64,000 bases of DNA from Rhizobium halophilum (GTDB lineage: Bacteria; Pseudomonadota; Alphaproteobacteria; Rhizobiales; Rhizobiaceae), in assembly GCF_021648825.1 (NCBI RefSeq), contig NZ_JAKJHS010000010.1, forward strand, positions 98,248-162,247, read 5' to 3'. Under the pieces are notes generated by a model. It saw only the letters and a program-made list of their open reading frames with translations, was not told the origin of the DNA and searched no databases. Of the stretch, positions 1-9,612 are shown in pieces; the stretch's first letter is position 1; each line of letters begins with the position of its first letter. A program made the position numbers and the translations under genes.

Positions 1-598
1 AAAGTCCAACTTCATCAATGCCCTGAAACGACGCGGCATCCCGGTCACCAAGGACGATCCGAAGCTCGACCGGCTGATCTCCATCGTCAAGGAGCGCGAG
101 GCGACGGGCTATGCCTACGAGGGTGCTGATGCAAGCTTCGAGCTGCTGGCACACCGCACGCTTGGCACCATTCCGGATTTCTTCAACGTCGACAGTTTCC
201 GCGTGATGGTGGAGCGCCGCTTCGATTCCAATGGTCGCATCAAGACGGTGTCGGAAGCGGTGGTAAAGCTGGATGTGGATGGCGAGCGCGTGATGTCGGT
301 CGCAGAAGGCGACGGCCCGGTGAACGCGCTGGATCTGGCGCTGCGGAAGGATCTCGGCAAGTATCAGTCGGAGATCGCCGATCTGGTCCTTGCAGACTTC
401 AAGGTACGCATCCTGAACGGCGGCACGGCTGCCATCACCCGCGTCCTGATCGAATCCACCGATGGCGACGGCACGCGGTGGTGGACGGTCGGGGTGTCGG
501 AGAACATCATCGACGCCTCGTTCCAGGCGCTGACCGATTCGATTATCTACAAGCTGATGAAGAACCGACATATGGCGGGGCGTGTCGCGGCGGAGTGA
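1..598 (+). CDS. cimA: Citramalate synthase, C-terminal part (cut by window edge)
   Basis: The reading frame is open from base 2 to a TGA at 596-598, giving the last 198 residues of a protein whose start lies outside the window. It resembles the end of the CimA/LeuA family: a short linker rich in Lys and Asp, then the alpha/beta allosteric and dimer domain with the pattern FRVMVERR...EAVVKLDVDGE...NALDLALRKDL and a late GVSENIIDASFQAL block. CimA condenses pyruvate with acetyl-CoA to citramalate in a threonine-independent route to isoleucine. The catalytic TIM barrel is not visible, so the distinction from 2-isopropylmalate synthase rests on this C-terminal domain only. The stop is directly followed by the convergent stop of the next gene. 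Confidence 0.85.
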   Translation, partial: KSNFINALKRRGIPVTKDDPKLDRLISIVKEREATGYAYEGADASFELLAHRTLGTIPDFFNVDSFRVMVERRFDSNGRIKTVSEAVVKLDVDGERVMSVAEGDGPVNALDLALRKDLGKYQSEIADLVLADFKVRILNGGTAAITRVLIESTDGDGTRWWTVGVSENIIDASFQALTDSIIYKLMKNRHMAGRVAAE

Positions 599-1543
599 TC
601 AGAGCTCCTTCTTAGAGAGGCCCCATTCGTCTTCCGAGTACCACTCGCCTGGTTCCGGCGGCTGGTGCCAGCGGAGTTGCCTGACCGCGCTGGCAGTACG
701 ACTACGGAAGGCGGCTTCCAGACCTTCATGACGACCCGTCGGGGGCGGCTCCTGACCTTCGGCCCAGACAAACGAGACGGGCTGCAGGAACTGGGCGCTG
801 AAGCCGATGTCTTCCCGGACAATGAGCAGGAAGCCGCCGATCCGCGTGAACGGAAGCTGCGTCCCCCGATCGTCGATAGCCGGTATCCCCAGCGGGAACA
901 GAAGCCTGCCTCGCGGAGCAAGGTTCTCGACCCATGCCGACGCGGGGTGATCAAGCGCGAAGTTGACATAGATGACGTTTACTTCCGTCTTCGGAAACTG
1001 CGCTCCATCTCCCTGAATCACCTCGACCTGGGGATAGCTCGCGAGGTTCGCCCGGGCCTGCTCTGCCAATGTCGAATCGAACTCTATCGCCGTGACACGA
1101 CCGGCCGGACCGACGAGCTCGGCAAGAATTGCAGTAAAGTAGCCAGTGCCCGCGCCGACGTGAACCACCTGCTCCCCGACACCGACGCCGATCTCGTTCA
1201 GTGCAGACGCATGAAGCGACGGAACACCGTTGTTGACATGCCGGGTTCGGTCCAGCGCGACCAGCATGTCTTGGTACAGCACCACGGGATCCCCAGAGGC
1301 CAGCTCGCGATAGTTGGCAAAGTCGCTGTAGAACCACGGCGGAGGCCCGAAGAAACGCTCCCGCTCGACCTTGGCGAAGGCAGAAAGCAGGGCGCCATCG
1401 CCTCTTACCCCCGCCTTCGCCAGCACCTGGCTCGCAAACAGTTGACGATGGATCGGCTGCTCTTCGAAGGTCATGGCAATCGCGTTGCTCCAGCTTCCAT
1501 TCTCAGCGCTCAAATTCATGACTGCGATTGACGCTTCACGCAA
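599..1543 (-). CDS. SAM-dependent methyltransferase, protein-L-isoaspartate O-methyltransferase-like
   Basis: A 314-residue protein with a Rossmann SAM-binding motif I (VVHVGAGTGYF, about residues 126-136), an acidic end of strand 2 (TAIEFD) and a GDGAQFP segment. This is the arrangement of the Pcm family, which methylates abnormal isoaspartyl residues for repair. The upstream helical region (HRQLFASQVLAKAGV) also fits Pcm-like proteins. It is longer than classical Pcm (about 210 residues), so the substrate may differ. A second Met at 1519 is an alternative start. Its stop abuts the cimA stop on the other strand, and it is divergent from the transporter gene that follows. Confidence 0.7.
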   Translation of the reverse strand: MREASIAVMNLSAENGSWSNAIAMTFEEQPIHRQLFASQVLAKAGVRGDGALLSAFAKVERERFFGPPPWFYSDFANYRELASGDPVVLYQDMLVALDRTRHVNNGVPSLHASALNEIGVGVGEQVVHVGAGTGYFTAILAELVGPAGRVTAIEFDSTLAEQARANLASYPQVEVIQGDGAQFPKTEVNVIYVNFALDHPASAWVENLAPRGRLLFPLGIPAIDDRGTQLPFTRIGGFLLIVREDIGFSAQFLQPVSFVWAEGQEPPPTGRHEGLEAAFRSRTASAVRQLRWHQPPEPGEWYSEDEWGLSKKEL

Positions 1544-1610
1544 ATGAATTGGTGCGCTCCTGAGGGCTGGAGTAGAGCGGACCTTCCCAGAACAGTTGGA
1601 ATCACCTCAA

Positions 1611-2534
1611 ATGGCGAATATCGATGCGCCTCTTCCGGCGAAAAACGAGGATTCCGCACGCGGTTTTGCCTTTGCACTCACCGCCTACTTCATGTGGGGC
1701 TTCCTGCCGATCTATATGAAGGCGGTGGCGCACATGTCGCCGATCGAGGTCCTGGCGCATCGCGTTATCTGGTCCGTTCCGGTCGCTGGAATCGTCCTGA
1801 TGATCCTACGAAGGACAGGCGACCTGACGGTTGCCTTTCGCTCGCCGCGCACGCTGTTGATGGCCGCGCTGACTGCGGCTCTGATCACCGTGAACTGGGG
1901 GATCTATGTCTGGGCCATTTCGGTCGATCGCGCCCTGGACACAGCACTCGGTTACTTCATCAATCCGCTGTTCAGCATTTTCCTGGCTGCGGTGCTTCTG
2001 AAGGAGCGCCTGCAGCCGGTGCAATTGGCAGCGATCGCCCTCGTCGTGGCGGCAGTCGCGATTCTCACCGTCGATGCCGGTGGGCTTCCTTGGGTCTCCC
2101 TGGGGCTGACGGTGAGCTGGGGATTTTATGCCTTTTTTCGAAAGACACTGCCTGTAGGGCCCAACCAGGGCTTCTTTCTCGAAGTGCTGCTTCTCAGCCC
2201 GCCCGCGTTGATTTTCATTCTTTACTCCGAAACGTCAGGGAGCGGCCATCTCTCCAACGGCAGCATGTCCGATACACTGCTTCTGATCGGCAGCGGCCTG
2301 ATCACGGCCGGCCCGCTGATGATTTATGCCAACGGCGCAAAACTACTGAGGCTCTCGACGATCGGGATCATGCAGTACATCGCGCCGACGATGATCTTCC
2401 TGATCGCCGTCTTCGTCTTCAATGAGCCGCTCAGCGCGGTGAAGCTCGTTGCTTTTGCGCTGATCTGGACGGCGCTCGCTATTTACTCCTGGGCATTGCT
2501 TAGCGCGAGCCGCGGCCGGTCAGCTGCTGAGTAG
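1611..2534 (+). CDS. rarD: EamA-family transporter, RarD type
   Basis: A ten-helix inner-membrane permease of the drug/metabolite transporter superfamily. The first EamA half opens with FALTAYFMWGFLPIYMKAVAHMSP, and the HRVIWSVPVAG segment that follows is typical of the RarD subgroup. The second half begins near residue 150 (VSLGLTVSWGFYAFFRKTLPVGP). RarD proteins are annotated as chloramphenicol-sensitivity permeases, but the physiological substrate is unknown. An in-frame TTG at 1596 would add five residues; the ATG at 1611 is preferred although its ribosome site is weak. The gene converges on the LOG-family gene with six bases between stops. Confidence 0.82.
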   Translation: MANIDAPLPAKNEDSARGFAFALTAYFMWGFLPIYMKAVAHMSPIEVLAHRVIWSVPVAGIVLMILRRTGDLTVAFRSPRTLLMAALTAALITVNWGIYVWAISVDRALDTALGYFINPLFSIFLAAVLLKERLQPVQLAAIALVVAAVAILTVDAGGLPWVSLGLTVSWGFYAFFRKTLPVGPNQGFFLEVLLLSPPALIFILYSETSGSGHLSNGSMSDTLLLIGSGLITAGPLMIYANGAKLLRLSTIGIMQYIAPTMIFLIAVFVFNEPLSAVKLVAFALIWTALAIYSWALLSASRGRSAAE

Positions 2535-2540
2535 CCGATC

Positions 2541-3146
2541 TCAAAGGCGGGAGATCACTTCTTCTTCCCCTTGCGCAGCAGCCTCATTCTCACTGCGATC
2601 GAGAATTGCCGGGACGATTTGTTCGATATCATCGATCACCATCGGTCGAACAAGATGCGCGCGGTGAATGAAACCCTGGTCGCGCATATGATCGATGAGA
2701 TCGAGCATCGGGTTCCAGAAACCCGCGACGTTTGCGAAGACCATTGGTTTTTCGTGGCGTCCCAACTGGCCCCAGGTCATGATCTCGACGATTTCTTCAA
2801 GCGTGCCGATCCCGCCCGGCAGGGTAACGAAGGCGTCGGACCTTTCAAACATGACGTGCTTTCGTTCATGCATGTCTTCGGTTACGATGAGTTCATCGAG
2901 TTGGCTGAGCGAGTGGCGCGTAGCCTCCATGTCGACGAGGAAGTTGGGGATGATCCCCGTGACTTGGCCACCATTGCCAAGCACGCCTGCCGCAACTGCG
3001 CCCATGATCCCCTTCGTGCCACCGCCATAGACAAGGCGCAGGCCATGGGCGGCGAGTGATTTCCCAAGCATACGGCCCGCGGCGATATAGGCAGGATCGC
3101 GGCCCGGCTGGGATCCGCAATAAACGCAGATGGACTGAATTGGCAC
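2541..3146 (-). CDS. LOG-family protein (nucleoside 5'-monophosphate phosphoribohydrolase)
   Basis: A 201-residue single-domain protein with the two LOG signature motifs: GGGTKGIMGAVA (nucleotide-binding loop) and PGGIGTLEEIVE, whose Glu residues are catalytic in the family. LOG enzymes cleave the N-glycosidic bond of nucleotide monophosphates and can release active cytokinins; in bacteria the natural substrate is often AMP or is unknown. The start is a GTG at 3146 giving MPIQSICVYCGSQPG, the usual N-terminus of this family; the nearby ATG at 3150 is out of frame. The acidic C-terminus (ENEAAAQGEEE) is probably disordered. Confidence 0.85.
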   Translation of the reverse strand: MPIQSICVYCGSQPGRDPAYIAAGRMLGKSLAAHGLRLVYGGGTKGIMGAVAAGVLGNGGQVTGIIPNFLVDMEATRHSLSQLDELIVTEDMHERKHVMFERSDAFVTLPGGIGTLEEIVEIMTWGQLGRHEKPMVFANVAGFWNPMLDLIDHMRDQGFIHRAHLVRPMVIDDIEQIVPAILDRSENEAAAQGEEEVISRL

Positions 3147-3318
3147 TCATCAACTCCAGAGAATTCAATCGAAGGCGGGACATGATCGCTGCCCCACATC
3201 AAAGTGACGGGAAACATAGCAGACAGCAAGACCAGATAGACCGAAATGCTTGTGAAGCCAGAGGGAAAGAGGTAATCCGAAGGGACAGGCGGAACCATCC
3301 GCCCGGAGAGAATTGAAG

Positions 3319-5007
3319 ATGAGAAACCGCGCCGGCTGGCTGGCAATCGTTGTCCTCGCTGCTGCGACCTTGCTGATGGTCTTCTTCGTGCTGCCTCGGA
3401 TATCGCCCGAGGGAGAGGCTATCAGCGACGCCGTCAACAAGGCTGGCGAGACGGTGAAGGAAGCGGTAACGGATTCGACCTCTCCGGCCGAGACGCCAGG
3501 ACCTGTGGCAGAGGACGGAGCGGAGTCGCCCGAAACGACAGACGCCACTCAGATTCAAGGCTCCGCTCCCATCACGCCCGCCTTCGACGTCCTGAGGGTT
3601 GAGCCGGACGGTTCGACCGTTATTGCCGGACGCGCAGAGCCGGGCGCAACCGTGGAGGTTAACGCCGCGGACGCAGCTATCGCCAGCATCAAGGTCGGTC
3701 CCTCTGGTGATTTCGCCATCGCTCTAGACGATCCTCTGCCAGTGGGCGACCACCAACTCGTGCTGAAGGCGACAACAGAAGACGGTCGAACGATCCTCTC
3801 GGAAGAGACCGCCACCGTCTCGATACCGAGTAATTCGCAAGGCAAGCTGCTTGCCATGGTGACCAAACCCGGAAAAGCCAGCCGCTTGATCAGCGTGCCG
3901 GACGCGGGAAGCGCGAACACGGGTCAACCTGCTGTGAGCGGCGGAAATCCAGCGCTTCCGTCGATGCCCGATGCAGCGTCAGATCTGGTCGCCTCTGCGC
4001 CTCCCATATCGACCACGACCAGCCCCTCGCCTTCTGAGGCGCGTTCCCCGCAGACCGCTGCCGCGGAACTGCAGGTGGCTGCCGTCGAGATCGAAGGTGA
4101 ACGCATCTTCATTGCCGGCACCGCCCCCAAGGGCGCCTCGTTACTCGGCTTTGCCGGGGAACAACCGGTCGGCCGAGCCAAAGCGGGGCCGGATGGCCAT
4201 TTCGTCATCGAGGGCAAGACCGACCTCGCCGTCGGCCAGCACGTCATTGCGGTTGAGATGCTCGACAGCAACGGCAAAACGTCACTGCGTGTGGATGTTC
4301 CGTTCAACCGTCCGGCAGGCGAGCAGGTTGCAGCCGTCGCCGGCTCCCGGGACCCTGGCTCCGTCTCCCCCATCGATGGAGGCGCCTTTGATAAGCTTCG
4401 CAACGAAGCCGCCAGGGCTTTCGCTCTGCTTCGCGGTCTCTACGAGGGCGGCAAGGAACCATCGGCAGAGGAACTGGCGGCGGCGCGTTCGGCAACCGGC
4501 ATAGCTTTGAAGTCAATGGCGGAGTACCGGCTTCCAGCCGGGACCACCGCACCGACTCAGGCCATTGTCGACGAGACAGCAAGAGAAGCCGCCGAGGCGC
4601 TTGCAGCCGTGGAGAAGCTGCCCGCCGAGCCGGACGCGGTCCGTCAGGAACTGGATAGCGTGGGCGAAAGGGTCTCCCGCGCAGTTGGCTCGGCCGTTGC
4701 GCAAGCGACACCGATGGTCACAGAGATTGCCGAGGGTGGTGACGCAGCCGGACCCAAGACGATTGAACAAGCTCCGCTCACGCAGGCGGGCGATTCGGTG
4801 ATCATTCGCAGGGGCGACACGCTTTGGCAGATTTCACGCCGCGTCTACGGCCAGGGCGTGCGCTACACCACCATATATCTTGCCAACCAGGACCAGATTG
4901 CAGATCCAGATCTCATCGAGCCAGGCCAGATCTTCGGCGTTCCCAACGAAGCGCTGCCGGACGCCGAGGACGTGCACCGCAAGCGGCTGCAGAAGCTGAT
5001 GCAGTAG
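3319..5007 (+). CDS. Membrane-anchored LysM protein with bacterial Ig-like repeats
   Basis: A 562-residue protein with an N-terminal membrane helix (AGWLAIVVLAAATLLMVFFVLP) followed by a Pro/Ser/Glu-rich periplasmic region. Two similar beta-rich repeats of about 75 residues are visible (VIAGRAEPGATVEVN...GDHQLVLKA and FIAGTAPKGASLLGF...GQHVIAVEM), with the look of bacterial Ig-like folds. A helical Ala/Glu-rich stretch comes next, then a C-terminal LysM domain (IIRRGDTLWQISRRVYG...IYLANQDQI) that should bind peptidoglycan. An envelope structural role is inferred. The ATG at 3319 is chosen because GGAGAG lies eight bases upstream; a TTG at 3313 is too close to that site. Confidence 0.8.
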   Translation: MRNRAGWLAIVVLAAATLLMVFFVLPRISPEGEAISDAVNKAGETVKEAVTDSTSPAETPGPVAEDGAESPETTDATQIQGSAPITPAFDVLRVEPDGSTVIAGRAEPGATVEVNAADAAIASIKVGPSGDFAIALDDPLPVGDHQLVLKATTEDGRTILSEETATVSIPSNSQGKLLAMVTKPGKASRLISVPDAGSANTGQPAVSGGNPALPSMPDAASDLVASAPPISTTTSPSPSEARSPQTAAAELQVAAVEIEGERIFIAGTAPKGASLLGFAGEQPVGRAKAGPDGHFVIEGKTDLAVGQHVIAVEMLDSNGKTSLRVDVPFNRPAGEQVAAVAGSRDPGSVSPIDGGAFDKLRNEAARAFALLRGLYEGGKEPSAEELAAARSATGIALKSMAEYRLPAGTTAPTQAIVDETAREAAEALAAVEKLPAEPDAVRQELDSVGERVSRAVGSAVAQATPMVTEIAEGGDAAGPKTIEQAPLTQAGDSVIIRRGDTLWQISRRVYGQGVRYTTIYLANQDQIADPDLIEPGQIFGVPNEALPDAEDVHRKRLQKLMQ

Positions 5008-5148
5008 ACGGAACCCGGCTGAACAACCAAGCTGTAGCTCTAGCGCGAACCGTTTGTATTTGGACTGATCGGCAGCCATCGTTGCATCCTCAGGCTCTAC
5101 GTCCTATGTCCCGTGAGGCGTGCTCGCGCCGCGCCCTCGGAGACGATA

Positions 5149-7035
5149 ATGAACAACCGTAAGAAGACCGTCTCGGCGGATTCCAGCAATCCGCTGTCGA
5201 CCCTTGTCAACCTGTGGCCCTACATGTGGCCGCATGGACGCGGTGACCTGAAGCTCCGCGTGGTGTGGGCAACCTTCTTCCTCTTCCTCGCCAAGGTCGT
5301 TCTGCTTGGCGTTCCCTATTTCTTCAAATGGGCGACGGACGCGCTCAACGGCGAGCTCGACATGGCCGGTCTCCTGCCGGTGTTCCTGCTTGGGGCCGTG
5401 GTGCTGGTGATTGCCTACAACCTCACCCGCATCCTTCAGGTCGGGTTGAACCAGTTGCGCGACGCATTGTTTGCCAGCGTCGGGCAGCATGCGGTGCGCC
5501 AGCTCGCCTACAAGACCTTCGTTCACATGCACAAACTGTCGCTGCGCTTCCACCTGGAACGCAAGACCGGTGGCCTGTCGCGCATCATCGAGCGTGGCAC
5601 AAAGGGCATCGAGACGATCGTCCGCTTCACCATCCTGAACTCCGTGCCGACGCTGGTCGAGTTCGTGTTGACCGCGATCATCTTCTGGATCAGCTACGGC
5701 TTCACTTATGTGGCGGTGACGGCAATTACCGTCTGGGCCTATGTCTGGTTCACCGTCAAGGCGAGCGACTGGCGCATCTCTATCCGCCGCTCGATGAACG
5801 ACAGCGACACGGATGCCAATACCAAGGCGATAGACTCGCTCCTCAACTTCGAAACGGTCAAATACTTCGGCAATGAGGACATGGAGGCGCGCCGCTTTGA
5901 TTCCTCGATGGCCCGCTACGAGAAGTCGGCGACGCAGGTGTGGACGTCGCTTGGTTGGTTGAACTTTGGCCAAGGCGTCATCTTCGGGTTCGGTATGGCC
6001 GTGATGATGGTCATGTCTGCACTGGCTGTCCAGCGCGGCGAACAGACAATCGGCGACTTCGTCTTCGTCAACGCTCTGCTGCTACAGCTTTCGGTACCAC
6101 TCAACTTCATCGGCTTCGTTTACCGCGAGATCCGCCAAGGGCTGACCGATATCGAGCAGATGTTCGATCTCCTTGAGGTCGAAGCCGAAGTGAAGGATCG
6201 GCCGGATGCGCAGCCACTGCAGATCCGCCAAGGCAGCATTTCGTTCAAGGACGTATATTTCGCCTATGACTCGGATCGGCCGATCCTCAAGGGACTTTCG
6301 TTCGACGTGCCTGCCGGCAAGACGGTCGCGATCGTCGGGCCATCGGGCGCCGGCAAATCCACGATCTCGAGGCTTCTCTACCGCTTCTACGACGTGCAGG
6401 GCGGCGCGATCACCATCGATGGCCAGGATGTGCGCGCGGTGACGCAGCAGTCGCTGCGGGCCGCGATTGGCATGGTCCCGCAGGATACGGTGCTGTTCAA
6501 TGACACGATCGCCTACAACATCCGCTATGGCCGCCCATCGGCGACCGACGAGGAAGTTTCCGCTGCGGCGGAAGTGGCTCAGATCGGAACCTTCCTCCGC
6601 GCCCTACCCCATGGGTTTGATACCATGGTCGGCGAACGCGGCCTGAAGCTTTCCGGCGGCGAGAAACAACGCGTGGCGATCGCCCGCACGATCCTCAAGG
6701 CACCACCGATCCTGATCCTGGATGAAGCAACGTCTGCGCTGGACACAACCACCGAACAGGAGATCCAGTCGGCGCTCGACATCGTGTCCAAGAACCGCAC
6801 GACGCTGGTGATCGCGCACCGGCTTTCAACCGTCATCGGCGCGGATGAGATCATCGTGCTGCGAGACGGGAAGATCGCCGAACGCGGCACCCACGCCGAC
6901 CTCTTGTCCGCCGACGGGCTTTACGCCTCCATGTGGAACCGGCAGCGTGAAGCCACTCAGGCCGAGGAGCACTTGCGCCAGGTGCGCGACAGCGACGACC
7001 TCGGCGTCATCATGCGGCTTGCGCCGGCCAAATGA
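5149..7035 (+). CDS. ABC exporter, ATM1/HMT1 type (fused membrane and ATPase domains)
   Basis: A half-size exporter of 628 residues. The N-terminal half has about six membrane helices. The motifs LVTLVEF-like helix, RFDSSMARYEKSATQVWTSLGWLNFGQ and LNFIGFVYREIRQGLTDIEQMFDLL are characteristic of the ATM1/ABCB7 subgroup, which exports glutathione-linked compounds and supports Fe-S or heavy-metal handling. The ATPase domain has Walker A GPSGAGKST (about residues 397-405), the signature LSGGEKQR (about 500) and Walker B ILILDEATSALD (about 521). The ATG at 5149 has GGAG six bases upstream; a GTG at 5113 would add 12 residues. The precise substrate cannot be read from sequence. Confidence 0.88.
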   Translation: MNNRKKTVSADSSNPLSTLVNLWPYMWPHGRGDLKLRVVWATFFLFLAKVVLLGVPYFFKWATDALNGELDMAGLLPVFLLGAVVLVIAYNLTRILQVGLNQLRDALFASVGQHAVRQLAYKTFVHMHKLSLRFHLERKTGGLSRIIERGTKGIETIVRFTILNSVPTLVEFVLTAIIFWISYGFTYVAVTAITVWAYVWFTVKASDWRISIRRSMNDSDTDANTKAIDSLLNFETVKYFGNEDMEARRFDSSMARYEKSATQVWTSLGWLNFGQGVIFGFGMAVMMVMSALAVQRGEQTIGDFVFVNALLLQLSVPLNFIGFVYREIRQGLTDIEQMFDLLEVEAEVKDRPDAQPLQIRQGSISFKDVYFAYDSDRPILKGLSFDVPAGKTVAIVGPSGAGKSTISRLLYRFYDVQGGAITIDGQDVRAVTQQSLRAAIGMVPQDTVLFNDTIAYNIRYGRPSATDEEVSAAAEVAQIGTFLRALPHGFDTMVGERGLKLSGGEKQRVAIARTILKAPPILILDEATSALDTTTEQEIQSALDIVSKNRTTLVIAHRLSTVIGADEIIVLRDGKIAERGTHADLLSADGLYASMWNRQREATQAEEHLRQVRDSDDLGVIMRLAPAK

Positions 7036-7110
7036 GGTCCGGCGGAACCGCATTGCCCCCAAAACGGTTTGCTAGTAGTCAGCGTTAGCTGCAAATTCAG
7101 GAGATCCGGG

Positions 7111-7812
7111 TTGATCAATCTGTTCGACACCATCCGCAACACACTCGTGCCGATCCACAAGGAAGGCTACGTGTTCGTCGCCATCTTCTTCGTGGTTTCG
7201 CTCATCCTGGGCTGGATTGCCGAACCACTCTTCTGGATCGGTCTGGTCCTGACGCTGTGGTGCGCCTATTTCTTCCGCGATCCCGAACGCGTCGTCCCTC
7301 AGGATGACGATCTCGTGCTGAGCCCGGCCGATGGCCGTGTGTCCTCCGTGCAGATGGTCGTTCCGCCGGCGGAACTCAACCTCGGCACCGAGCCGATGCT
7401 GCGTATCTCAGTGTTCATGAACGTCTTCGACTGCCACATCAACCGCTCCCCGGTTCGGGGTCAGGTGACGGACATCCAGTACCGAGCCGGCCAGTTCGTC
7501 AATGCGGAACTGGACAAGGCGAGCGAGGACAACGAACGCAACAGCATGGTGATCGAGACGCGGCATGGCCGGATCGGCGTGGTGCAAATCGCCGGTCTCG
7601 TCGCACGCCGGATCATCTGCTGGGTCAAGCCAACTGAGCCCGTCAATGCCGGGGAACGCTTCGGCCTCATTCGCTTTGGCTCGCGTCTCGACGTGCTTCT
7701 GCCACCCGGTGCGCAGCCGCGCGTCTCGGTTGGCCAGCGCACTTATGGCGGCGAGACGGTGATCGCCGAGTTCGGCTCGACAAAGGGCCCGACCATCAGC
7801 CGCCGAAGCTAA
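7111..7812 (+). CDS. psd: Phosphatidylserine decarboxylase proenzyme (short, bacterial type II-like)
   Basis: A 233-residue protein that makes phosphatidylethanolamine from phosphatidylserine at the inner membrane. It shows an N-terminal membrane hairpin ([26 protein letters not shown]), the conserved FRDPERVVP and [11 protein letters not shown] segments, [13 protein letters not shown], and the self-cleavage Gly-Ser in EFGSTKGP near residue 223 that generates the pyruvoyl group. The start is taken as TTG at 7111, with CAGGAG just upstream and the usual rhizobial N-terminus ([19 protein letters not shown]). It lies 16 bases ahead of pssA, so the two steps of the pathway are probably co-transcribed. 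Confidence 0.93.
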   Translation: MINLFDTIRNTLVPIHKEGYVFVAIFFVVSLILGWIAEPLFWIGLVLTLWCAYFFRDPERVVPQDDDLVLSPADGRVSSVQMVVPPAELNLGTEPMLRISVFMNVFDCHINRSPVRGQVTDIQYRAGQFVNAELDKASEDNERNSMVIETRHGRIGVVQIAGLVARRIICWVKPTEPVNAGERFGLIRFGSRLDVLLPPGAQPRVSVGQRTYGGETVIAEFGSTKGPTISRRS

Positions 7813-7828
7813 ACCGCAAGGAGATCCC

Positions 7829-8650
7829 ATGGAGACGCCCGTTCCCTCATCTGAGACGCCGCGGACCGACAACAGCGGCCGAGGCCCAAGACTGAGGGAA
7901 ATTCCGCTCCGACTCATGGTGCCGAACCTGATCACGGTTCTTGCCATCTGCGCGGGCCTTACGGGCATCCGACTCGCCTTCGAGGATCGCTTCGAACTCG
8001 CCGTCGCCATGGTCCTCCTGGCCGCTTTCCTCGACGGCATAGACGGGCGAATTGCGCGACTCCTGAAAGCGAACTCAAGGTTCGGCGTTCAGATGGATTC
8101 CCTTGCCGACATCATCAATTTCGGTGTCGCTCCTGCCCTCGTTTCCTATGCCTTCCTGCTCGACAATGCTCGTTCCTTCGGCTGGATCGCTGCCCTCATC
8201 TATGCGATCGCCGCTGGCCTGCGGCTCGCCCGATTCAACGTGATGGAGGAGCGCCAGGAGAAGGCGCCATGGCAGTCGGAATTCTTCGTGGGCGTCCCCG
8301 CGCCCCTTGGTGCTGTTCTGGTGCTTCTGCCGGTCTATCTGGGCTTCCTGGGTCTCGAGCCCTCGCCGCTCTTTGTCTACGGCAGCGTCGCCTACACGGT
8401 TCTGATCGGCTACCTGCTGGTCAGCCGCGTGCCGGTCTGGTCCGGAAAGTCGCAGACCAAGGTGCGCCGTGACCAGATGCTGCCGATCCTGCTCGTCGGG
8501 GTGCTCTACGTGGCGCTATTGATGAGCTACACCTGGCAGGTCCTTGTGGTCAGCGTGATTGCCTACATGGCCTTCCTGCCGTTCAGCGCACGGCTCTGGC
8601 ACCGGCGTTACGGCACGCTGACCATCGAGGAAGACGAAGCCGACGTCTGA
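7829..8650 (+). CDS. pssA: CDP-diacylglycerol-serine O-phosphatidyltransferase
   Basis: A 273-residue integral membrane enzyme that forms phosphatidylserine from CDP-diacylglycerol and serine, supplying Psd encoded immediately upstream. The CDP-alcohol phosphotransferase signature is present near residues 69-97: DGIDGRIARLL, then RFGVQMDSLADIINFG with its paired Asp residues. About eight hydrophobic helices follow. The N-terminal 20 residues are polar and Ser/Pro/Thr-rich. Gene order psd-pssA is common in rhizobia. The ATG at 7829 has AAGGAG upstream. Confidence 0.93.
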   Translation: METPVPSSETPRTDNSGRGPRLREIPLRLMVPNLITVLAICAGLTGIRLAFEDRFELAVAMVLLAAFLDGIDGRIARLLKANSRFGVQMDSLADIINFGVAPALVSYAFLLDNARSFGWIAALIYAIAAGLRLARFNVMEERQEKAPWQSEFFVGVPAPLGAVLVLLPVYLGFLGLEPSPLFVYGSVAYTVLIGYLLVSRVPVWSGKSQTKVRRDQMLPILLVGVLYVALLMSYTWQVLVVSVIAYMAFLPFSARLWHRRYGTLTIEEDEADV

Positions 8651-8821
8651 GGCGTCGGCGGCAAGATTGCGCTGGTTTAGCAACACTCGTCCGCGCAAAT
8701 CTGTCTCTCCCGCATTCGGCTTTTTGTAGCCGGCATCAACGCCACTATTCCGCCCGGATTGGGATTCACATCGCGCAGAAGGACGCGTCGACGTCCGTAT
8801 CGCCTGCGTGAGGAAAACCAC

Positions 8822-8959
8822 ATGTCGAACCAGAAGAGCGCGCCTGCACAACAGCCCAAGGCCGAGCAGCCGCACCCCTACCGTCCCTTGGCGCTGAAGG
8901 CGGTTGTCGCTGCTGCGCTGATGCTGAAGCCGAAGCAGGCGTTGAAGCCGGCCGGCTGA
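8822..8959 (+). CDS. Small hypothetical protein (45 residues)
   Basis: A short open frame with a clear ribosome site (GAGGAAAACCAC before ATG). The product starts MSNQKSAPAQQPKAEQ and ends in an Ala/Leu/Lys/Pro-rich helix-like segment (LALKAVVAAALMLKPKQALK). I do not recognise a family. Good SD spacing and position between two well-formed genes support translation, but no homology evidence is available. It is convergent with the LysE gene. Confidence 0.5.
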   Translation: MSNQKSAPAQQPKAEQPHPYRPLALKAVVAAALMLKPKQALKPAG

Positions 8960-8963
8960 CACT

Positions 8964-9581
8964 CTAGGCCGCCTTTCCGAGGCTCGCCAGCAGTCCGAGC
9001 GCGAGCAGGCTCATGATGATCCCGATCAGGACATCCAGAGCCCGCCATGCCGCGGGTCTGGCAAACAACGGCGCGAGCAAGCGCGCGCCGTAGCCAAGCG
9101 AGAAGAACCAGACGAAGGACGCAATGACGGCGCCGGCGCCGTAGGCCAGCCGCTCCCTTCCTTCGAACGCCGCCGACAGGCTACCCAGCAACACGACCGT
9201 GTCGAGATAGACATGCGGGTTGAGGAAGGTGAAGGCAAGGCAGGTCAACACCGCCGCCTTCAGAGTCGTGCCTTCCGGAGCGCCCGCTACCATGGCGGTT
9301 GGCCGCCATGCCCGCAGGAAGGCCTTTACTGCGTAAGCACCCAGAAAGATCACTCCTCCCCAGGTCACGATCGTGATCAGCAGGGGCGACTGCGCGACGA
9401 TTGTTCCAAGGCCGGCAACCCCGGCGGCGATAAGAAGCGCATCGGCAAGAGCGCATATGAGACAGAGAACAAAGACGTGGCGGCGGATCAGGCCCTGACG
9501 CAGGATGAAGGCGTTCTGGGCACCAATGGCGATGATCAGCGACGCTCCGAGAGCGAAGCCGGAAAGGATAGCGGAAACCAT
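8964..9581 (-). CDS. LysE/ArgO-family amino acid exporter
   Basis: A 205-residue, six-helix inner-membrane protein. The N-terminus SGFALGASLIIAIGAQNAFILRQG and the segment SDALLIAAGVAGLG (here ADALLIAAGVAGLG) are the LysE/ArgO signature, and FTFLNPHVYLDTVVLLGS is the conserved middle region. Members export basic amino acids such as lysine or arginine. The ATG at 9581 begins the conserved part; upstream in-frame codons encode no family sequence. No LysG-type regulator is adjacent. Confidence 0.88.
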   Translation of the reverse strand: MVSAILSGFALGASLIIAIGAQNAFILRQGLIRRHVFVLCLICALADALLIAAGVAGLGTIVAQSPLLITIVTWGGVIFLGAYAVKAFLRAWRPTAMVAGAPEGTTLKAAVLTCLAFTFLNPHVYLDTVVLLGSLSAAFEGRERLAYGAGAVIASFVWFFSLGYGARLLAPLFARPAAWRALDVLIGIIMSLLALGLLASLGKAA

Positions 9582-9612
9582 TCTAGAAGCCTGTGAGCAG
9601 AGAGGGAACGAG

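Noticed and set aside
5104..5973. 289-codon open frame opposite the ABC exporter
   Set aside because: Composition rich in Arg, His and Gln, with no domain; it is antisense to the clearly coding exporter.
8724..8745. Similarity of about 17 of 20 bases between 8726 and 62268 (GTAGCYGGCATSAACGCCA)
   Set aside because: Only two imperfect copies without matching flanks; not enough for a repeat family.
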